Shown here piece after piece: positions 28,654-37,936 of a stretch of 64,000 nt of DNA. Made by a program: the position numbers and the translations under genes. Every line of letters starts with the position of its first letter. The first letter of the stretch is position 1. The notes below the pieces were generated by a model. That model was not told where the DNA came from. It saw only the letters and a list, made by a program, of their open reading frames with translations, and did no database searches. The stretch is from NCBI RefSeq assembly GCF_019670125.1, contig NZ_AP023033.1:4303501-4367500 (forward strand), written 5' to 3'. Source of the DNA: Agarivorans aestuarii. GTDB lineage: Bacteria; Pseudomonadota; Gammaproteobacteria; Enterobacterales; Celerinatantimonadaceae.

Positions 28654-30376
28654 AAATATTAATATTGCCTGGGCTGAGTGCTTAATAGAAGATTGCATTC
28701 GCCACGGCATTGAGCACTTTTGTATCGCCCCCGGCTCTCGGTCTACGCCATTAACTTTAGCGGTGGCTAAGCACCCTAAAGCCACTAGCCATTGCCACTT
28801 TGACGAACGCGGTTTAGGCTTTTTTGCTTTAGGCTTAAGTAAGGCTCGCCAGCAAACTGTAGCCATTATCACCACCTCGGGCAGTGCGGTTGCTAATCTT
28901 TACCCAGCGCTGGTTGAAGCAAAGCAATCGAGCATTCCATTGTTAGTGCTTAGCGCCGACCGACCGCTTGAGCTTGTGGCTGTTGGTGCTAACCAAGCCA
29001 TCGAACAGCAGGGGATGTTTGCCAACTACCCGGTATATAGCGGCCAACTAGCCGAACCCAGTGTTGATGCCTCACTTGCCAATATGCTTAGCGAGCTGGG
29101 TCATGCCTTAGCGCTGCAGCAACAAACGCCTGGCCCAGTGCATATAAACTGTCCTTACCGTGAACCCTTTTATCCTGAACAAGCTAAACAAGATTTAACT
29201 GCACTTTATAAGCAACTTGAAGCTTGGATAAACAGCGGCTCGCCCTATTACCAACAACATCCTAATAGCTCCCAGCCGGTCGTTAGTCAGCAGTGGCCAG
29301 AGCTACTCGAAAAGTCCAAAGTTTTGGTAATAATAGGCCAGCAAACGGCCGAGCAAAGCCAAGCCATTATAACTTGGGCGCAGCAAGCAGGCTGGCCAGT
29401 GGTAGTCGATTGCCAAAGCCATTGGCAAACAGCTCAAGAAGGTGCTGGGCTGATTCAACACGCAGAGCTATTACTCGCCAACTCGCGATTTGCCGAACAA
29501 GTACAAGCCGAACTGATAATTCAGTTTGGTGGCAAGCTGGTGTCGAAACGCCTTAACCAATGGCTGGCCAAGAGCTCAGCACAGTACTATTTAATTGATC
29601 AATCAGCGCAGCGGGTAAACCCCGGCCACAGTATCCAGCAGCGCTGGCAATGCAGCGCCCAAGCTTGGCTACACGCTCATCCGGTTAAGGCAAGCGCTAC
29701 TAGCCAGCAGTATTTAGAGCGATGGACCCAAGCTCAACAAGCCATTAGCGAGGAGGTTAATGCTGCCTTACTCGATTACTCTGAGCTAGCAATATGCGCA
29801 CAAATTTCCGTCCAGCAGAACCCACAATCGGCGCTATTTATGGGCAATAGCATGGTCGTGCGTTTGTTTGAACTACTTGGCCAGCCTTGCCAAGCAGAGC
29901 ATTACTTTGCCAACCGAGGGGCTTCGGGCATTGATGGTTTATTAGCCACCAGTGTGGGAGTTGCCGAAGGTCTGCAACAAACGTGTACTTTGGTGATTGG
30001 CGATACCTCGTTATTGCATGACTTAAACTCCTTAAGCCTTGCCGCTAATAGCCAGCAAAATTTAGTGATAGTGCAGTTTAACAATAACGGCGGCGAGATA
30101 TTTAATCTGCTACCAGCACTATCACCTGGTCCGCAAGATCAACAGCTAAGCAAACAGTATTACCAGTTGCCTCATCAGGCCGACTTTGCCGCAGCAGCAG
30201 CCACCTTCAATTTGGCTTATCAACAGGTGGTAAATTTCGAACAATTCAGCCATGCTTTTGAGCGCGCACAGCAACAAGCCGGAGCCAGCTTGATTGAAGT
30301 CTGCTTTACTCCAGGCGATGCCAGTGCGCGTTATCAATCTTTAATTAGTCAGGTAGCCAGCCACGATGCACTTTAG
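28646..30376 (+). CDS. menD: SEPHCHC synthase MenD
   Basis: A 576-residue thiamine-diphosphate enzyme that adds the succinic semialdehyde unit from 2-oxoglutarate to isochorismate. FCIAPGSRSTPLTLAVA and HFDERGLGFFALGLSKA near the N-terminus and NRGASGIDGLLATSVG in the cofactor domain are MenD signatures. The start is a TTG at 28646 with AAGGA 8 bases upstream, overlapping menF by 8 bases and so translationally coupled. Length is normal. Its 3' end overlaps menH by 11 bases. Confidence 0.95.
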   Translation: MIKNINIAWAECLIEDCIRHGIEHFCIAPGSRSTPLTLAVAKHPKATSHCHFDERGLGFFALGLSKARQQTVAIITTSGSAVANLYPALVEAKQSSIPLLVLSADRPLELVAVGANQAIEQQGMFANYPVYSGQLAEPSVDASLANMLSELGHALALQQQTPGPVHINCPYREPFYPEQAKQDLTALYKQLEAWINSGSPYYQQHPNSSQPVVSQQWPELLEKSKVLVIIGQQTAEQSQAIITWAQQAGWPVVVDCQSHWQTAQEGAGLIQHAELLLANSRFAEQVQAELIIQFGGKLVSKRLNQWLAKSSAQYYLIDQSAQRVNPGHSIQQRWQCSAQAWLHAHPVKASATSQQYLERWTQAQQAISEEVNAALLDYSELAICAQISVQQNPQSALFMGNSMVVRLFELLGQPCQAEHYFANRGASGIDGLLATSVGVAEGLQQTCTLVIGDTSLLHDLNSLSLAANSQQNLVIVQFNNNGGEIFNLLPALSPGPQDQQLSKQYYQLPHQADFAAAAATFNLAYQQVVNFEQFSHAFERAQQQAGASLIEVCFTPGDASARYQSLISQVASHDAL

Positions 30377-31166
30377 CGTTTACGGACAAAGCCAACACCC
30401 CTGTTTAGTTTTTTTACATGGATTTCTAGGTAGCGGTAGCGACTGGCAAGCGCAAATTGCAGCGCTTAGCCAGCACTACTACTGCGTAACGGTGGATATA
30501 GCTGGCCATGGCATGAGCGCCCAGCAGCGGCTCAAACCACGCAATGCCTTTAAAGATTTTAGCCACCAGCTCACCGCATGCTTAAAGCGCCTTAAAATCG
30601 CCCATTACCATTTAGTGGGTTACAGCCTAGGTGGACGCTTAGCGCTGCAACACGCTTTACTTACCCCCAAAGGTATTGAACGACTGGTTATCGAATCTGC
30701 CAACACTGGCTTAAGTGATGAAGATGCACGCCAACAACGTTTAGTGCACGACAACCGCTGGGCAGACCGCTGGTTAACAGAGCCTCTGGATACGCTAATC
30801 AACGAATGGTACCAACAAGCAGTATTTGCCAACCTAACTAGCCAGCAGCGGCAGCAGCTTATCCGACGCCGCCAACATCAAGACCGACAAGGTATTGCCG
30901 CAACCTTGCGTGCAACCAGCTTGGGTTTGCAACAAGACCTTAGTCGGCAACTTGGTCAGTTAAAAATGCCGCTAGATTTTATTGGTGGAAGCCTAGACAA
31001 TAAATACCAAGCGCTAGCCAAACAGCTACAACAAGATTACCCGCGCCTTAAATGTCACATCATTGAAGGCGCTGGGCACAATTGCCATTTTGAACAACCG
31101 ACACTGTTTCTCGAACAACTGTCCAGTGTCCTCAATAACGATAGAGAAGAGAATGACTCAAATTGA
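30366..31166 (+). CDS. menH: SHCHC synthase MenH (alpha/beta hydrolase)
   Basis: A 266-residue alpha/beta-hydrolase that eliminates pyruvate from SEPHCHC. Ser87 in [10 protein letters not shown] is the nucleophile, [10 protein letters not shown] forms the oxyanion region, and the His of GAGHNCHFE completes the triad. MenH proteins share low overall identity, but position in the operon settles the call. It overlaps menD by 11 bases and menB by 14. Confidence 0.92.
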   Translation: MHFSVYGQSQHPCLVFLHGFLGSGSDWQAQIAALSQHYYCVTVDIAGHGMSAQQRLKPRNAFKDFSHQLTACLKRLKIAHYHLVGYSLGGRLALQHALLTPKGIERLVIESANTGLSDEDARQQRLVHDNRWADRWLTEPLDTLINEWYQQAVFANLTSQQRQQLIRRRQHQDRQGIAATLRATSLGLQQDLSRQLGQLKMPLDFIGGSLDNKYQALAKQLQQDYPRLKCHIIEGAGHNCHFEQPTLFLEQLSSVLNNDREENDSN

Positions 31167-31998
31167 TAGCTCAGCAGTAACTTGGCAGGATGCCGACAAT
31201 GGATACGAAGATATTCGCTACCATAAATCCCCCTGCGGCATCGCCAAGATCACCATTAACCGCCCGCAAGTTCGCAACGCTTTTCGCCCTTTAACCGTTC
31301 AAGAAATGATGCACGCCTTAAACGATGCGCGCATCGACCCTGAAGTGGGTGTGATTATTCTTACTGGCGAAGGTGAACTGGCTTTTTGTTCTGGCGGCGA
31401 CCAATCGGTGCGTGGTGATTACGGCGGCTATAAAGATGACCAAGGGACCCATCACCTAAATGTATTAGATTTTCAACGTCAAATTCGTACCTGCCCTAAA
31501 CCTGTGGTAGCCATGGTAGCCGGTTACGCTGTAGGTGGTGGCCATGTATTACACATGATGTGTGACTTAACCATTGCCGCCGACAACGCCAAATTTGGCC
31601 AAACTGGTCCTAAAGTAGGCTCCTTTGATGGTGGCTGGGGAGCCAGTTACATGGCGCGCATAGTCGGCCAAAAGAAAGCGCGCGAGATTTGGTTTTTATG
31701 CCGTATGTATGATGCAAAAGAAGCACTGGATATGGGCTTAGTGAACACCGTAGTGCCCTATGCAGAGCTAGAAAAAGAAACCGTGCAGTGGTGTCGTGAG
31801 ATGTTGCAAAACAGCCCTATGGCTCTGCGCTGTTTAAAAGCGGCACTCAATGCTGATTGTGATGGCCAAGCAGGCTTACAAGAACTCGCTGGCAACGCCA
31901 CCATGCTGTTCTATATGACTGAAGAAGGCCAAGAAGGCCGAAACGCCTTTAACGAAAAACGCCCGCCTGAGTTCAGTAAATTTAAACGTAATCCATAA
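31153..31998 (+). CDS. menB: 1,4-dihydroxy-2-naphthoyl-CoA synthase
   Basis: A 281-residue crotonase-fold enzyme that closes the naphthoate ring from o-succinylbenzoyl-CoA. The signatures [35 protein letters not shown] and [14 protein letters not shown] are diagnostic of MenB. I chose the ATG at 31153 with the AGAGAAGAG stretch upstream; the frame is open 30 codons further inside menH. It overlaps menH by 14 bases. A 261-base gap with tandem repeats follows before menC. Confidence 0.95.
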   Translation: MTQIDSSAVTWQDADNGYEDIRYHKSPCGIAKITINRPQVRNAFRPLTVQEMMHALNDARIDPEVGVIILTGEGELAFCSGGDQSVRGDYGGYKDDQGTHHLNVLDFQRQIRTCPKPVVAMVAGYAVGGGHVLHMMCDLTIAADNAKFGQTGPKVGSFDGGWGASYMARIVGQKKAREIWFLCRMYDAKEALDMGLVNTVVPYAELEKETVQWCREMLQNSPMALRCLKAALNADCDGQAGLQELAGNATMLFYMTEEGQEGRNAFNEKRPPEFSKFKRNP

Positions 31999-32068
31999 CG
32001 GCAATGGTGAAGGGCAGAATCCTCGTATGCTTTAGCGAGTTTTCTGTCCAACTCTTCATTTAACCTAG

Positions 32069-32130
32069 TCCACTTGCACCGCTCAAATAGCTCACTTGCA
32101 CCGCTCAAATAGCTCACTTGCACCACTCAA
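32069..32130. repeat. Three tandem copies of a 22-base repeat
   Basis: The unit CTCACTTGCACCGCTCAAATAG is present as a near-complete first copy (about 32069-32090, first base differs), a perfect second copy (32091-32112) and an 18-base third copy with one change (32113-32130). It lies in the untranslated gap between menB and menC. There are no spacers, so it is not CRISPR. Confidence 0.88.
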
Positions 32131-32259
32131 CCAGCTTAAAAATACCCACTAAAGCATAATAATAAATCGCATATTTGCTATTGCGGCCATTCCGTACAAA
32201 GTGATAAATTTGCAGAGTGATGAGAGCTTCATCACGTCTAGTATTTGAGAGGTCTCAGC

Positions 32260-33180
32260 ATGCTCTGTAACTGGCAAAGTGCTACCTTAAGTCGCTATAC
32301 CCAAGCATTTGTTGAACCCATACAGCTTGGTTCTTTAAAACATAAGCAACGCCAAGGTCTTTACCTCGAAATTCGCTTTCGTGATGGCCGCTTGGGACGC
32401 GGAGAAATAGCTCCACTACCCGGATTTAGCGAAGAAACATTAGCGCAAGCAGAGCAGCAAATTACCGACTACTTACAAGGGCATGTTCAACGTAAGTTGT
32501 ATCCAAGTGTTGCCTTTGGTATTGACTGCGCGATGGCAGGGTTACCACCAACTACTCCCATTGTTTCTGGCTACCCACTACTTAATGGCGACTTCGCTCA
32601 CTGCCAACAAGTACTGGACTCTCAATCTGGTAATCTAGCCAAATTAAAAGTGGCTCGCCAATCCCCCAAACAAGATCTCGAACTGATTCAGCAACTACAA
32701 CGCAGCTATCCTGATTTACAGCTACGTTTAGATGCAAACCGCGGTTGGATATGGAACCAAGCGATTTTTGTTTTAGAGAATATCGATCTTAGCCGCATCG
32801 ACTATATCGAAGAACCGCTAATGAATAGCCAACAATGTGAGTTGTTAGCCCAACGTACAGGCGTAGGCATTGGCTTAGATGAAACCTTACAAGACAGTAG
32901 CTACCGCTATCATTACTTCGAAGGTTTGCGCTGCTTAGTCATTAAACCCAGCTTATTGGGCCCTTGGCGAACCTGTGCCAGCATTATCGACCAAGCACAA
33001 GCTAACCAAGTAAGTTGTGTGCTTAGCTCAGCTTACGAAAGTGAATTTGGTTTACAGTGGATCAACGCCATGGCCAAACAATATACTCCAGAGCAAGCGC
33101 CGGGTTTAGATACGCTAAAGACATTTAGTGAGCAAGCGGCTCAAATTGAGTTAATCGGCGAGTTTCAACATCACAGCTAA
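32260..33180 (+). CDS. menC: o-Succinylbenzoate synthase
   Basis: A 306-residue enolase-superfamily enzyme that dehydrates SHCHC to o-succinylbenzoate. AKLKVAR holds the KxK catalytic lysine. LRLDANRGW, IEEPL and IGLDETLQD supply the metal-binding Asp/Glu ligands, and VIKPSLLG carries the second lysine. I chose the ATG at 32260 with GAGAGG 7-8 bases upstream; the frame extends back to a TTG at 32245. It follows menB after a repeat-bearing gap, so it may have its own promoter. No menE follows. Confidence 0.93.
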   Translation: MLCNWQSATLSRYTQAFVEPIQLGSLKHKQRQGLYLEIRFRDGRLGRGEIAPLPGFSEETLAQAEQQITDYLQGHVQRKLYPSVAFGIDCAMAGLPPTTPIVSGYPLLNGDFAHCQQVLDSQSGNLAKLKVARQSPKQDLELIQQLQRSYPDLQLRLDANRGWIWNQAIFVLENIDLSRIDYIEEPLMNSQQCELLAQRTGVGIGLDETLQDSSYRYHYFEGLRCLVIKPSLLGPWRTCASIIDQAQANQVSCVLSSAYESEFGLQWINAMAKQYTPEQAPGLDTLKTFSEQAAQIELIGEFQHHS

Positions 33181-33198
33181 TGTGAGCTTTACCTGCGT

Positions 33199-33227
33199 TT
33201 TAAGTGAAGCTAAAGCTTTCACTTAAA
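33199..33227 (+). terminator. Hairpin after menC
   Basis: TTTAAGTGAA (33199-33208) pairs perfectly with TTCACTTAAA (33218-33227) around a 9-base loop, 18 bases after the menC stop, followed by TCTCTTTG. Confidence 0.6.
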
Positions 33228-33399
33228 TCTCTTTGTGAAAAAAGACAATATCTTTATTTTCAGCAGCTTATTATAAAAATTTCAAACTTTCTTCCACCGC
33301 CCTTTTATTAACTTTATTATCAAATTAATAAAATATAAGCAAAAGTGTGACTCAACTATAGTGCCAACTTTTAGTAATTCTTAAAAAGCTGCACCTTTG

Positions 33400-33413
33400 A
33401 GAAAACGTTTTCT
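33400..33413. promoter_or_regulatory. LacI-family-type operator before xylF
   Basis: AGAAAACGTTTTCT is a perfect 14-base palindrome with the central CG and AAACGTTT core used by LacI/GalR-family repressors. It lies about 185 bases before xylF. No LacI-family repressor with its own N-terminal helix-turn-helix is encoded in this window. Confidence 0.6.
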
Positions 33414-33420
33414 TGAGACC

Positions 33421-33435
33421 TGTCACATAGTGACA
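33421..33435. promoter_or_regulatory. Inverted repeat before xylF
   Basis: TGTCAC-ATA-GTGACA has perfect 6-base arms and sits 8 bases after the LacI-type palindrome. Binder unknown; it does not have the CRP spacing. Confidence 0.4.
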
Positions 33436-33595
33436 CTTAATGTGAATAAACATTATAGCTGTATGAAAAAGCATCATTGGTGAGTGTATCTTATAAGCCT
33501 AATCTGGTTCACGAGGAATGAGTTTTTGGGATTACCTCTACACCCTACAATTAGCTAAAAAATATAAAACAAGCTATAAAGCAAGGAGCCAAAAC

Positions 33596-34588
33596 ATGAA
33601 AAAACTGACCACTCTATTGTGCGCAGTCGCGTTAGCCGTTTCCGCCCCAGTGTTTGCCAAAACCGTTAAAATTGGTATGGCCATCGATGATCTTCGCTTA
33701 GAGCGCTGGCAAAAAGACCGAGACTTTTTTGTTGAGAAAGCCGAGGAACTTGGTGCCAAAGTATATGTTCAATCGTCCAACAGTAATGAAACCGCCCAGA
33801 TCTCTCAGATTGAGAACATGATTTCTCGTGGCGTAGACGTATTAGTCATTATTCCCTACAACGGCAAAGTATTGTCTAACGTGATTGCGGAAGCTAAATC
33901 CGAAGGTATTCGAGTATTAGCCTACGATCGCTTGATCAACAATGCCGATATCGATTTCTACTTGTCTTTCGACAATGAAAAAGTGGGCGAGCTACAAGCT
34001 CAAGCACTGATTGAGCGTAAAGCCGACGGAAACTTCTTCCTAATGGGCGGCTCACCAGTTGATAACAATGCTAAGTTGTTCCGCCAAGGACAAATGAACG
34101 TGTTGCAGCCACTGATCGACAAAGGTGATATTAAAGTGGTGGGTGACCAATGGGTTGATGGTTGGTTAGCCGAGAATGCCCTAAAAATCATGGAAAATGC
34201 CTTAACTGCTAACGACAACAATATCGATGTGGTAGTTGCCTCGAACGACTCTACTGCAGGTGGTGCGATTCAAGCATTAGACGCACAAGGTCTAGCTGGT
34301 AAGGTGCATATTTCTGGTCAAGACGCCGATTTAGCCGCTAGCCGCCGCGTGGTAGCTGGTACCCAAACCATGACCATTTATAAGCCAATTAAACTGCTCG
34401 CCACTACAGCAGCAGAGCTGGCAGTGCAAATGGGCAACGGCCAAATGCCAGAGTCGAACTCTAGCTTAAACAACGGTACTAAAGACGTACCTTCTTACCT
34501 GCTTACGCCAATTCCGGTAGACAAGTCGAATATCGACCAAACCGTTATTGCCGACGGTTTCCACAGCAAAGACGACGTATACCAATAA
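33596..34588 (+). CDS. xylF: Xylose-binding periplasmic protein XylF
   Basis: A 330-residue periplasmic D-xylose-binding protein. A signal peptide (residues 1-22, cleavage after VFA) precedes VKIGMAIDDLRLERWQKDRD, a segment nearly identical to E. coli XylF. Further matches are VLVIIPYNGKVLSN, FFLMGGSPVDNNAKLFRQGQ and VVGDQWVDGWL. I chose the ATG at 33596 with AAGGAG 7 bases upstream; the frame extends back to 33518 without support. It delivers xylose to XylGH and is followed by an attenuator-like hairpin, which would let it be made in excess. Confidence 0.96.
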   Translation: MKKLTTLLCAVALAVSAPVFAKTVKIGMAIDDLRLERWQKDRDFFVEKAEELGAKVYVQSSNSNETAQISQIENMISRGVDVLVIIPYNGKVLSNVIAEAKSEGIRVLAYDRLINNADIDFYLSFDNEKVGELQAQALIERKADGNFFLMGGSPVDNNAKLFRQGQMNVLQPLIDKGDIKVVGDQWVDGWLAENALKIMENALTANDNNIDVVVASNDSTAGGAIQALDAQGLAGKVHISGQDADLAASRRVVAGTQTMTIYKPIKLLATTAAELAVQMGNGQMPESNSSLNNGTKDVPSYLLTPIPVDKSNIDQTVIADGFHSKDDVYQ

Positions 34589-34616
34589 CAATTAAGCACT
34601 ATTTCACTACGCAGTA

Positions 34617-34648
34617 AAAAAGGGTGGGGCCATCGCCTCGCCCTTTTT
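34617..34648 (+). terminator. Attenuator-like hairpin between xylF and xylG
   Basis: AAAAAGGGTGGGGC (34617-34630), loop CATC and GCCTCGCCCTTTTT (34635-34648) make a 14-pair stem with two G-U pairs ending in a T-run. xylG begins 13 bases later, so it probably causes partial termination that keeps binding protein above ATPase and permease. Confidence 0.75.
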
Positions 34649-34661
34649 ATTAGGAGTTATG

Positions 34662-36185
34662 ATGAGCCAAAGTAGCTTATTAATGATGTCTGACATCGTT
34701 AAAAAATTCTCCGGAGTGATTGCGCTTAATGGGGTTAATTTCAATTTAGAACGTGGCGAAGTTGTCTCGCTTTGTGGCGAGAACGGCTCTGGGAAATCCA
34801 CCTTAATGAAGGTGTTAACCGGTGTTCACCCCCATGGTAGTTACGAAGGACAGATCATTTATAAAGGCGAGCCGCTTGCTTCGCGCAATATTCGCGATAG
34901 CGAAGCGAAAGGCATTGCTATCATTCACCAAGAGCTCACCCTGGTTAAAGAGCTATCGATCCTAGAAAACATTTTTCTCGGCGCAGAAATCACCAGCTAT
35001 GGGGTACTTGATCACAGCGCCATGTTTAAGCAAACCGAGAATTTGCTTAAACGGGTTAAGTTGGATGTATCACCAGACACGGCTATTCGTGAACTGGGGG
35101 TTGGCCAACAGCAACTGGTCGAAATTGCCAAAGCTCTATCCAAAAAGGCCGAAGTATTGGTTCTTGATGAGCCAAGTGCACCACTCACCGAGTCTGAAAC
35201 ACGAGTATTGCTAGATATTGTTAAACAGCTACGCAGCGAAGGCGTAAGTTGTGTATACATCTCCCACAAACTCACCGAAGTGAAGGAAATCTCTGATCGC
35301 ATTTGCATTATTCGCGATGGTGAGCACATTGGAACTCAAGATGCTAAACACATGTCCACCGACGACATTATTAGCATGATGGTAGGTCGCGAGCTTAAAC
35401 AGCTATTTCCCCGTGAAGAGCACCCTATTGGCGACGCGATCCTCAAAGTTGGGCCGGTTAACGCCCAATTGAGCAAATCGTCCAATCTTAAACAAGTAGA
35501 CCAAGTAAGTTTTAGTCTGCGTAAGGGTGAGATTTTGGGCGTAGCTGGCTTGGTGGGTTCGGGCCGTACCGAACTTATGCAGTGTTTATTTGGTTCTTAC
35601 GAAGGCATTTACCAATGCCCTGTGGAACTAGATGGAAAACCGATAAAAATTCGCCACAATCGCGATGCTTTGAATCACGGCATTGCCATGGTGCCTGAAG
35701 ATCGTAAACGCCATGGCATTGTGCCAATTATGGGAGTGGGTCAAAACATTACCCTAGCCGGTTTAAACATGTTTAGTGGCTTAGGCCAAACCGTCAATGA
35801 ATCTGCTGAACAAGCAGCCATAGAACAATCCATTCAACGCCTTAAGGTAAAAACAGCATCCCCAGAGTTGGCCATAAAAAGCCTCAGCGGAGGCAACCAA
35901 CAAAAAGCTATTTTAGCCAAATTTTTATTATTGCAGCCGCGTATTTTGATCCTTGATGAACCCACAAGAGGCATCGATGTAGGGGCAAAATATGAAATTT
36001 ATAAGTTGATGTATCAATTGGTTAAACAAGGGATCAGCATCATTATGGTGTCCTCCGAATTGCCGGAAGTATTAGGCATTAGTGACCGAGTATTAGTGAT
36101 GCATGAAGGTAAATTGAAAGGCCTTCTAGACAATCAAGACCTGAGCCAAGAAATGGTGATGGACTGCGCGTTGGCCGAGGAGTAA
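34662..36185 (+). CDS. xylG: Xylose ABC transporter ATP-binding protein XylG
   Basis: A 507-residue double ATPase of the sugar ABC (CUT2) type. The N-terminal domain has the Walker A motif [15 protein letters not shown] near residue 40 and Walker [11 protein letters not shown]. The C-terminal domain has the degenerate loop [19 protein letters not shown] and [12 protein letters not shown]. Two ATGs lie together; the second (34662) has AGGAG at 5 bases. The first half closely follows E. coli XylG. It lies 4 bases upstream of xylH and powers xylose uptake with XylF and XylH. Confidence 0.95.
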   Translation: MSQSSLLMMSDIVKKFSGVIALNGVNFNLERGEVVSLCGENGSGKSTLMKVLTGVHPHGSYEGQIIYKGEPLASRNIRDSEAKGIAIIHQELTLVKELSILENIFLGAEITSYGVLDHSAMFKQTENLLKRVKLDVSPDTAIRELGVGQQQLVEIAKALSKKAEVLVLDEPSAPLTESETRVLLDIVKQLRSEGVSCVYISHKLTEVKEISDRICIIRDGEHIGTQDAKHMSTDDIISMMVGRELKQLFPREEHPIGDAILKVGPVNAQLSKSSNLKQVDQVSFSLRKGEILGVAGLVGSGRTELMQCLFGSYEGIYQCPVELDGKPIKIRHNRDALNHGIAMVPEDRKRHGIVPIMGVGQNITLAGLNMFSGLGQTVNESAEQAAIEQSIQRLKVKTASPELAIKSLSGGNQQKAILAKFLLLQPRILILDEPTRGIDVGAKYEIYKLMYQLVKQGISIIMVSSELPEVLGISDRVLVMHEGKLKGLLDNQDLSQEMVMDCALAEE

Positions 36186-36189
36186 CAAG

Positions 36190-37368
36190 ATGTCGAGTCA
36201 AGAAACAACAATCAATAGCACCACAAACAAGGTGAGCTTGATGAGCAATTTGAAGAAAATGAAGTTGCAAGTATTGGTGATGTTTGCAGCCATTGCGGTA
36301 ATTATGCTGTTTTTCTACTTCGCCACGGAAGGGAGCTACTTAACCCCACGAAATATTTCCAACTTGCTGCGCCAAACGGCCATTACTGGGATACTCGCCA
36401 TTGGTATGGTGTTTGTGATCATCTCGGCAGAGATTGATTTATCGGTTGGCTCAATGATGGGTTTATTGGGCGGTGCAGCGGCCATTATGGATGTGTGGTG
36501 GCAACTACCGTTACCGCTAACCATTGTTCTAACCCTGTGCGCGGGCTTTTTATTGGGCCTATGGAATGGCTGGTGGGTAGCCTATCGCAAGGTTCCTTCA
36601 TTCATTGTCACCCTGGCTGGTTTACTGGCTTTTCGCGGCATACTCATAGGAATCACTGGCGGCAGCACTGTTGCCCCCACTACCCCTGACATGGGAATTA
36701 TCGGTCAAAGTTATTTGCCAGACATGTTCTCATTGATCACCACGGTTGGCGCACTGGCGGTGTTTTTTGCTTGGCAAGGCAAACTGCGTAAAACGCGCAC
36801 CGAGCACAAATTAAGTAATAACCCCGTCACTGGCGATATATTCAAGTTTGGCCTGATTGCCATCTTCGCCCTAGGCACGGTATTACTATTAAACGACTAC
36901 CGCGGTGTTCCCACTCCCGTATTGTTGCTGGTTGTGCTGATGTTTGCCGCTGCCTTTATGGCCAAGAAAACCGCCTTTGGTCGCCGCATTTACGCCATTG
37001 GTGGCAATCTTGAAGCCAGCCGTTTATCTGGTATCAACGTTGAGCGCACCAAGCTATCAGTATTTGCTATTAATGGCTTATTGGTGGGCGTGGCGGGCTT
37101 AATTTTGGCTTCACGTTTAGGCGCGGGTTCGCCATCTGCTGGTAACATCGCCGAGTTAGACGCCATTGCGGCATGTGTGATTGGCGGCACCAGTTTAGCC
37201 GGTGGGGTGGGCACAGTATTTGGCGCAGTGATGGGCGCATTTATTATGGCCAGTTTAGATAACGGCATGAGCATGATGGATGTACCAACATATTGGCAAT
37301 CCATCATCAAAGGTAGCATCTTGCTATTGGCGGTTTGGATGGATGTAGCCAGTAAGAAACGCGCTTAA
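36190..37368 (+). CDS. xylH: Xylose ABC transporter permease XylH
   Basis: A 392-residue integral membrane permease of the ribose/xylose (BPD_transp_2) family with about ten hydrophobic segments. [34 protein letters not shown] and the C-terminal [20 protein letters not shown] are family signatures. The N-terminus carries about 15 polar residues before a second in-frame ATG; the start could be slightly later. It is last in xylFGH. A G-U-containing hairpin (37389-37424) follows 20 bases after the stop. Confidence 0.95.
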   Translation: MSSQETTINSTTNKVSLMSNLKKMKLQVLVMFAAIAVIMLFFYFATEGSYLTPRNISNLLRQTAITGILAIGMVFVIISAEIDLSVGSMMGLLGGAAAIMDVWWQLPLPLTIVLTLCAGFLLGLWNGWWVAYRKVPSFIVTLAGLLAFRGILIGITGGSTVAPTTPDMGIIGQSYLPDMFSLITTVGALAVFFAWQGKLRKTRTEHKLSNNPVTGDIFKFGLIAIFALGTVLLLNDYRGVPTPVLLLVVLMFAAAFMAKKTAFGRRIYAIGGNLEASRLSGINVERTKLSVFAINGLLVGVAGLILASRLGAGSPSAGNIAELDAIAACVIGGTSLAGGVGTVFGAVMGAFIMASLDNGMSMMDVPTYWQSIIKGSILLLAVWMDVASKKRA

Positions 37369-37388
37369 ACTGATAATTCACCTAATAA

Positions 37389-37424
37389 AAGCCGGCCCTA
37401 GCCTACAAAGCAAAAGGCTGGCTT
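37389..37424 (+). terminator. Hairpin after xylH
   Basis: AAGCCGGCC (37389-37397) pairs with GGCTGGCTT (37416-37424) with one G-U pair around an 18-base loop. No T-run follows, so it is a weak terminator candidate. Confidence 0.4.
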
Positions 37425-37474
37425 CGCTAACAATCTTGGCTAAACTTAAACATTATTAACTAGCCAAAATCTCT

Positions 37475-37936
37475 ATGAGCACAGAACCACTTCACGGCGA
37501 CTATCAGCTGTACCTACTCGACAACTTGCTAATAGCCAGCGCTCAAGGCGCGTGGAATCAAGCTATCAGTGAACACTTTGCTGAAGACTTCAAACGTATT
37601 GGGCAATCACTATCAGCACCTTGGGCACATTTAGTATTGTTAGAACAATGGGAATTAGCAGTACCGGAAGCAGAGCTGGCAATCAGTGAACTGCAGCAAT
37701 GGTGTATTCAAATGGGGATGAGCCACGTGGCGCAAGTATTTAGCTTTTCACCACTCAAACAATACCAACTTCAACGTATGTTGCCGGCTGAGCAACACTA
37801 TAACAAACAGGTTTTTCTTGAAGTCACTAACGCAACGCAATGGTTAAACCAGCAAGGTTTTAGTGCTGCCAAGCTGCTGTTCTTAGAAAGTGACAAACCA
37901 AGTATGATTCAGCGCCACTTTGATAAGGTGGCTTAG
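37475..37936 (+). CDS. Unknown 153-residue cytoplasmic protein
   Basis: I do not recognise this protein. It has no signal peptide or membrane segment, and it alternates short hydrophobic strands (YQLYLLDNLLIASAQGAW, WAHLVLLEQWEL) with amphipathic helices (AELAISELQQWCIQMGM). The pattern is loosely like STAS/SpoIIAA-type small alpha/beta domains, but no signature confirms it. It lies after xylH with a hairpin between, and its 3' end overlaps the convergent diguanylate cyclase gene by 4 bases. It is probably a real gene, given its length and amino-acid composition. Function unknown. Confidence 0.55.
   Translation: MSTEPLHGDYQLYLLDNLLIASAQGAWNQAISEHFAEDFKRIGQSLSAPWAHLVLLEQWELAVPEAELAISELQQWCIQMGMSHVAQVFSFSPLKQYQLQRMLPAEQHYNKQVFLEVTNATQWLNQQGFSAAKLLFLESDKPSMIQRHFDKVA

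Larger units (their letters stand above)
33181..33595. other. 415-base xylF promoter region
   Basis: No gene. It contains a menC hairpin, an AT-rich stretch, a perfect LacI-type palindrome and a second inverted repeat, each listed separately. The CGTAAT motif seen before xylB and xylA is not found here. Confidence 0.6.

Noticed and set aside
31911-32126. Minus-strand frame of 71 codons over the tandem repeat
   Set aside because: It runs through the repeat and the 3' end of menB, has no ribosome-binding site and no recognisable product.
32069-32130. CRISPR-like repeat array
   Set aside because: Copies are directly adjacent without spacers, and no cas genes are present.
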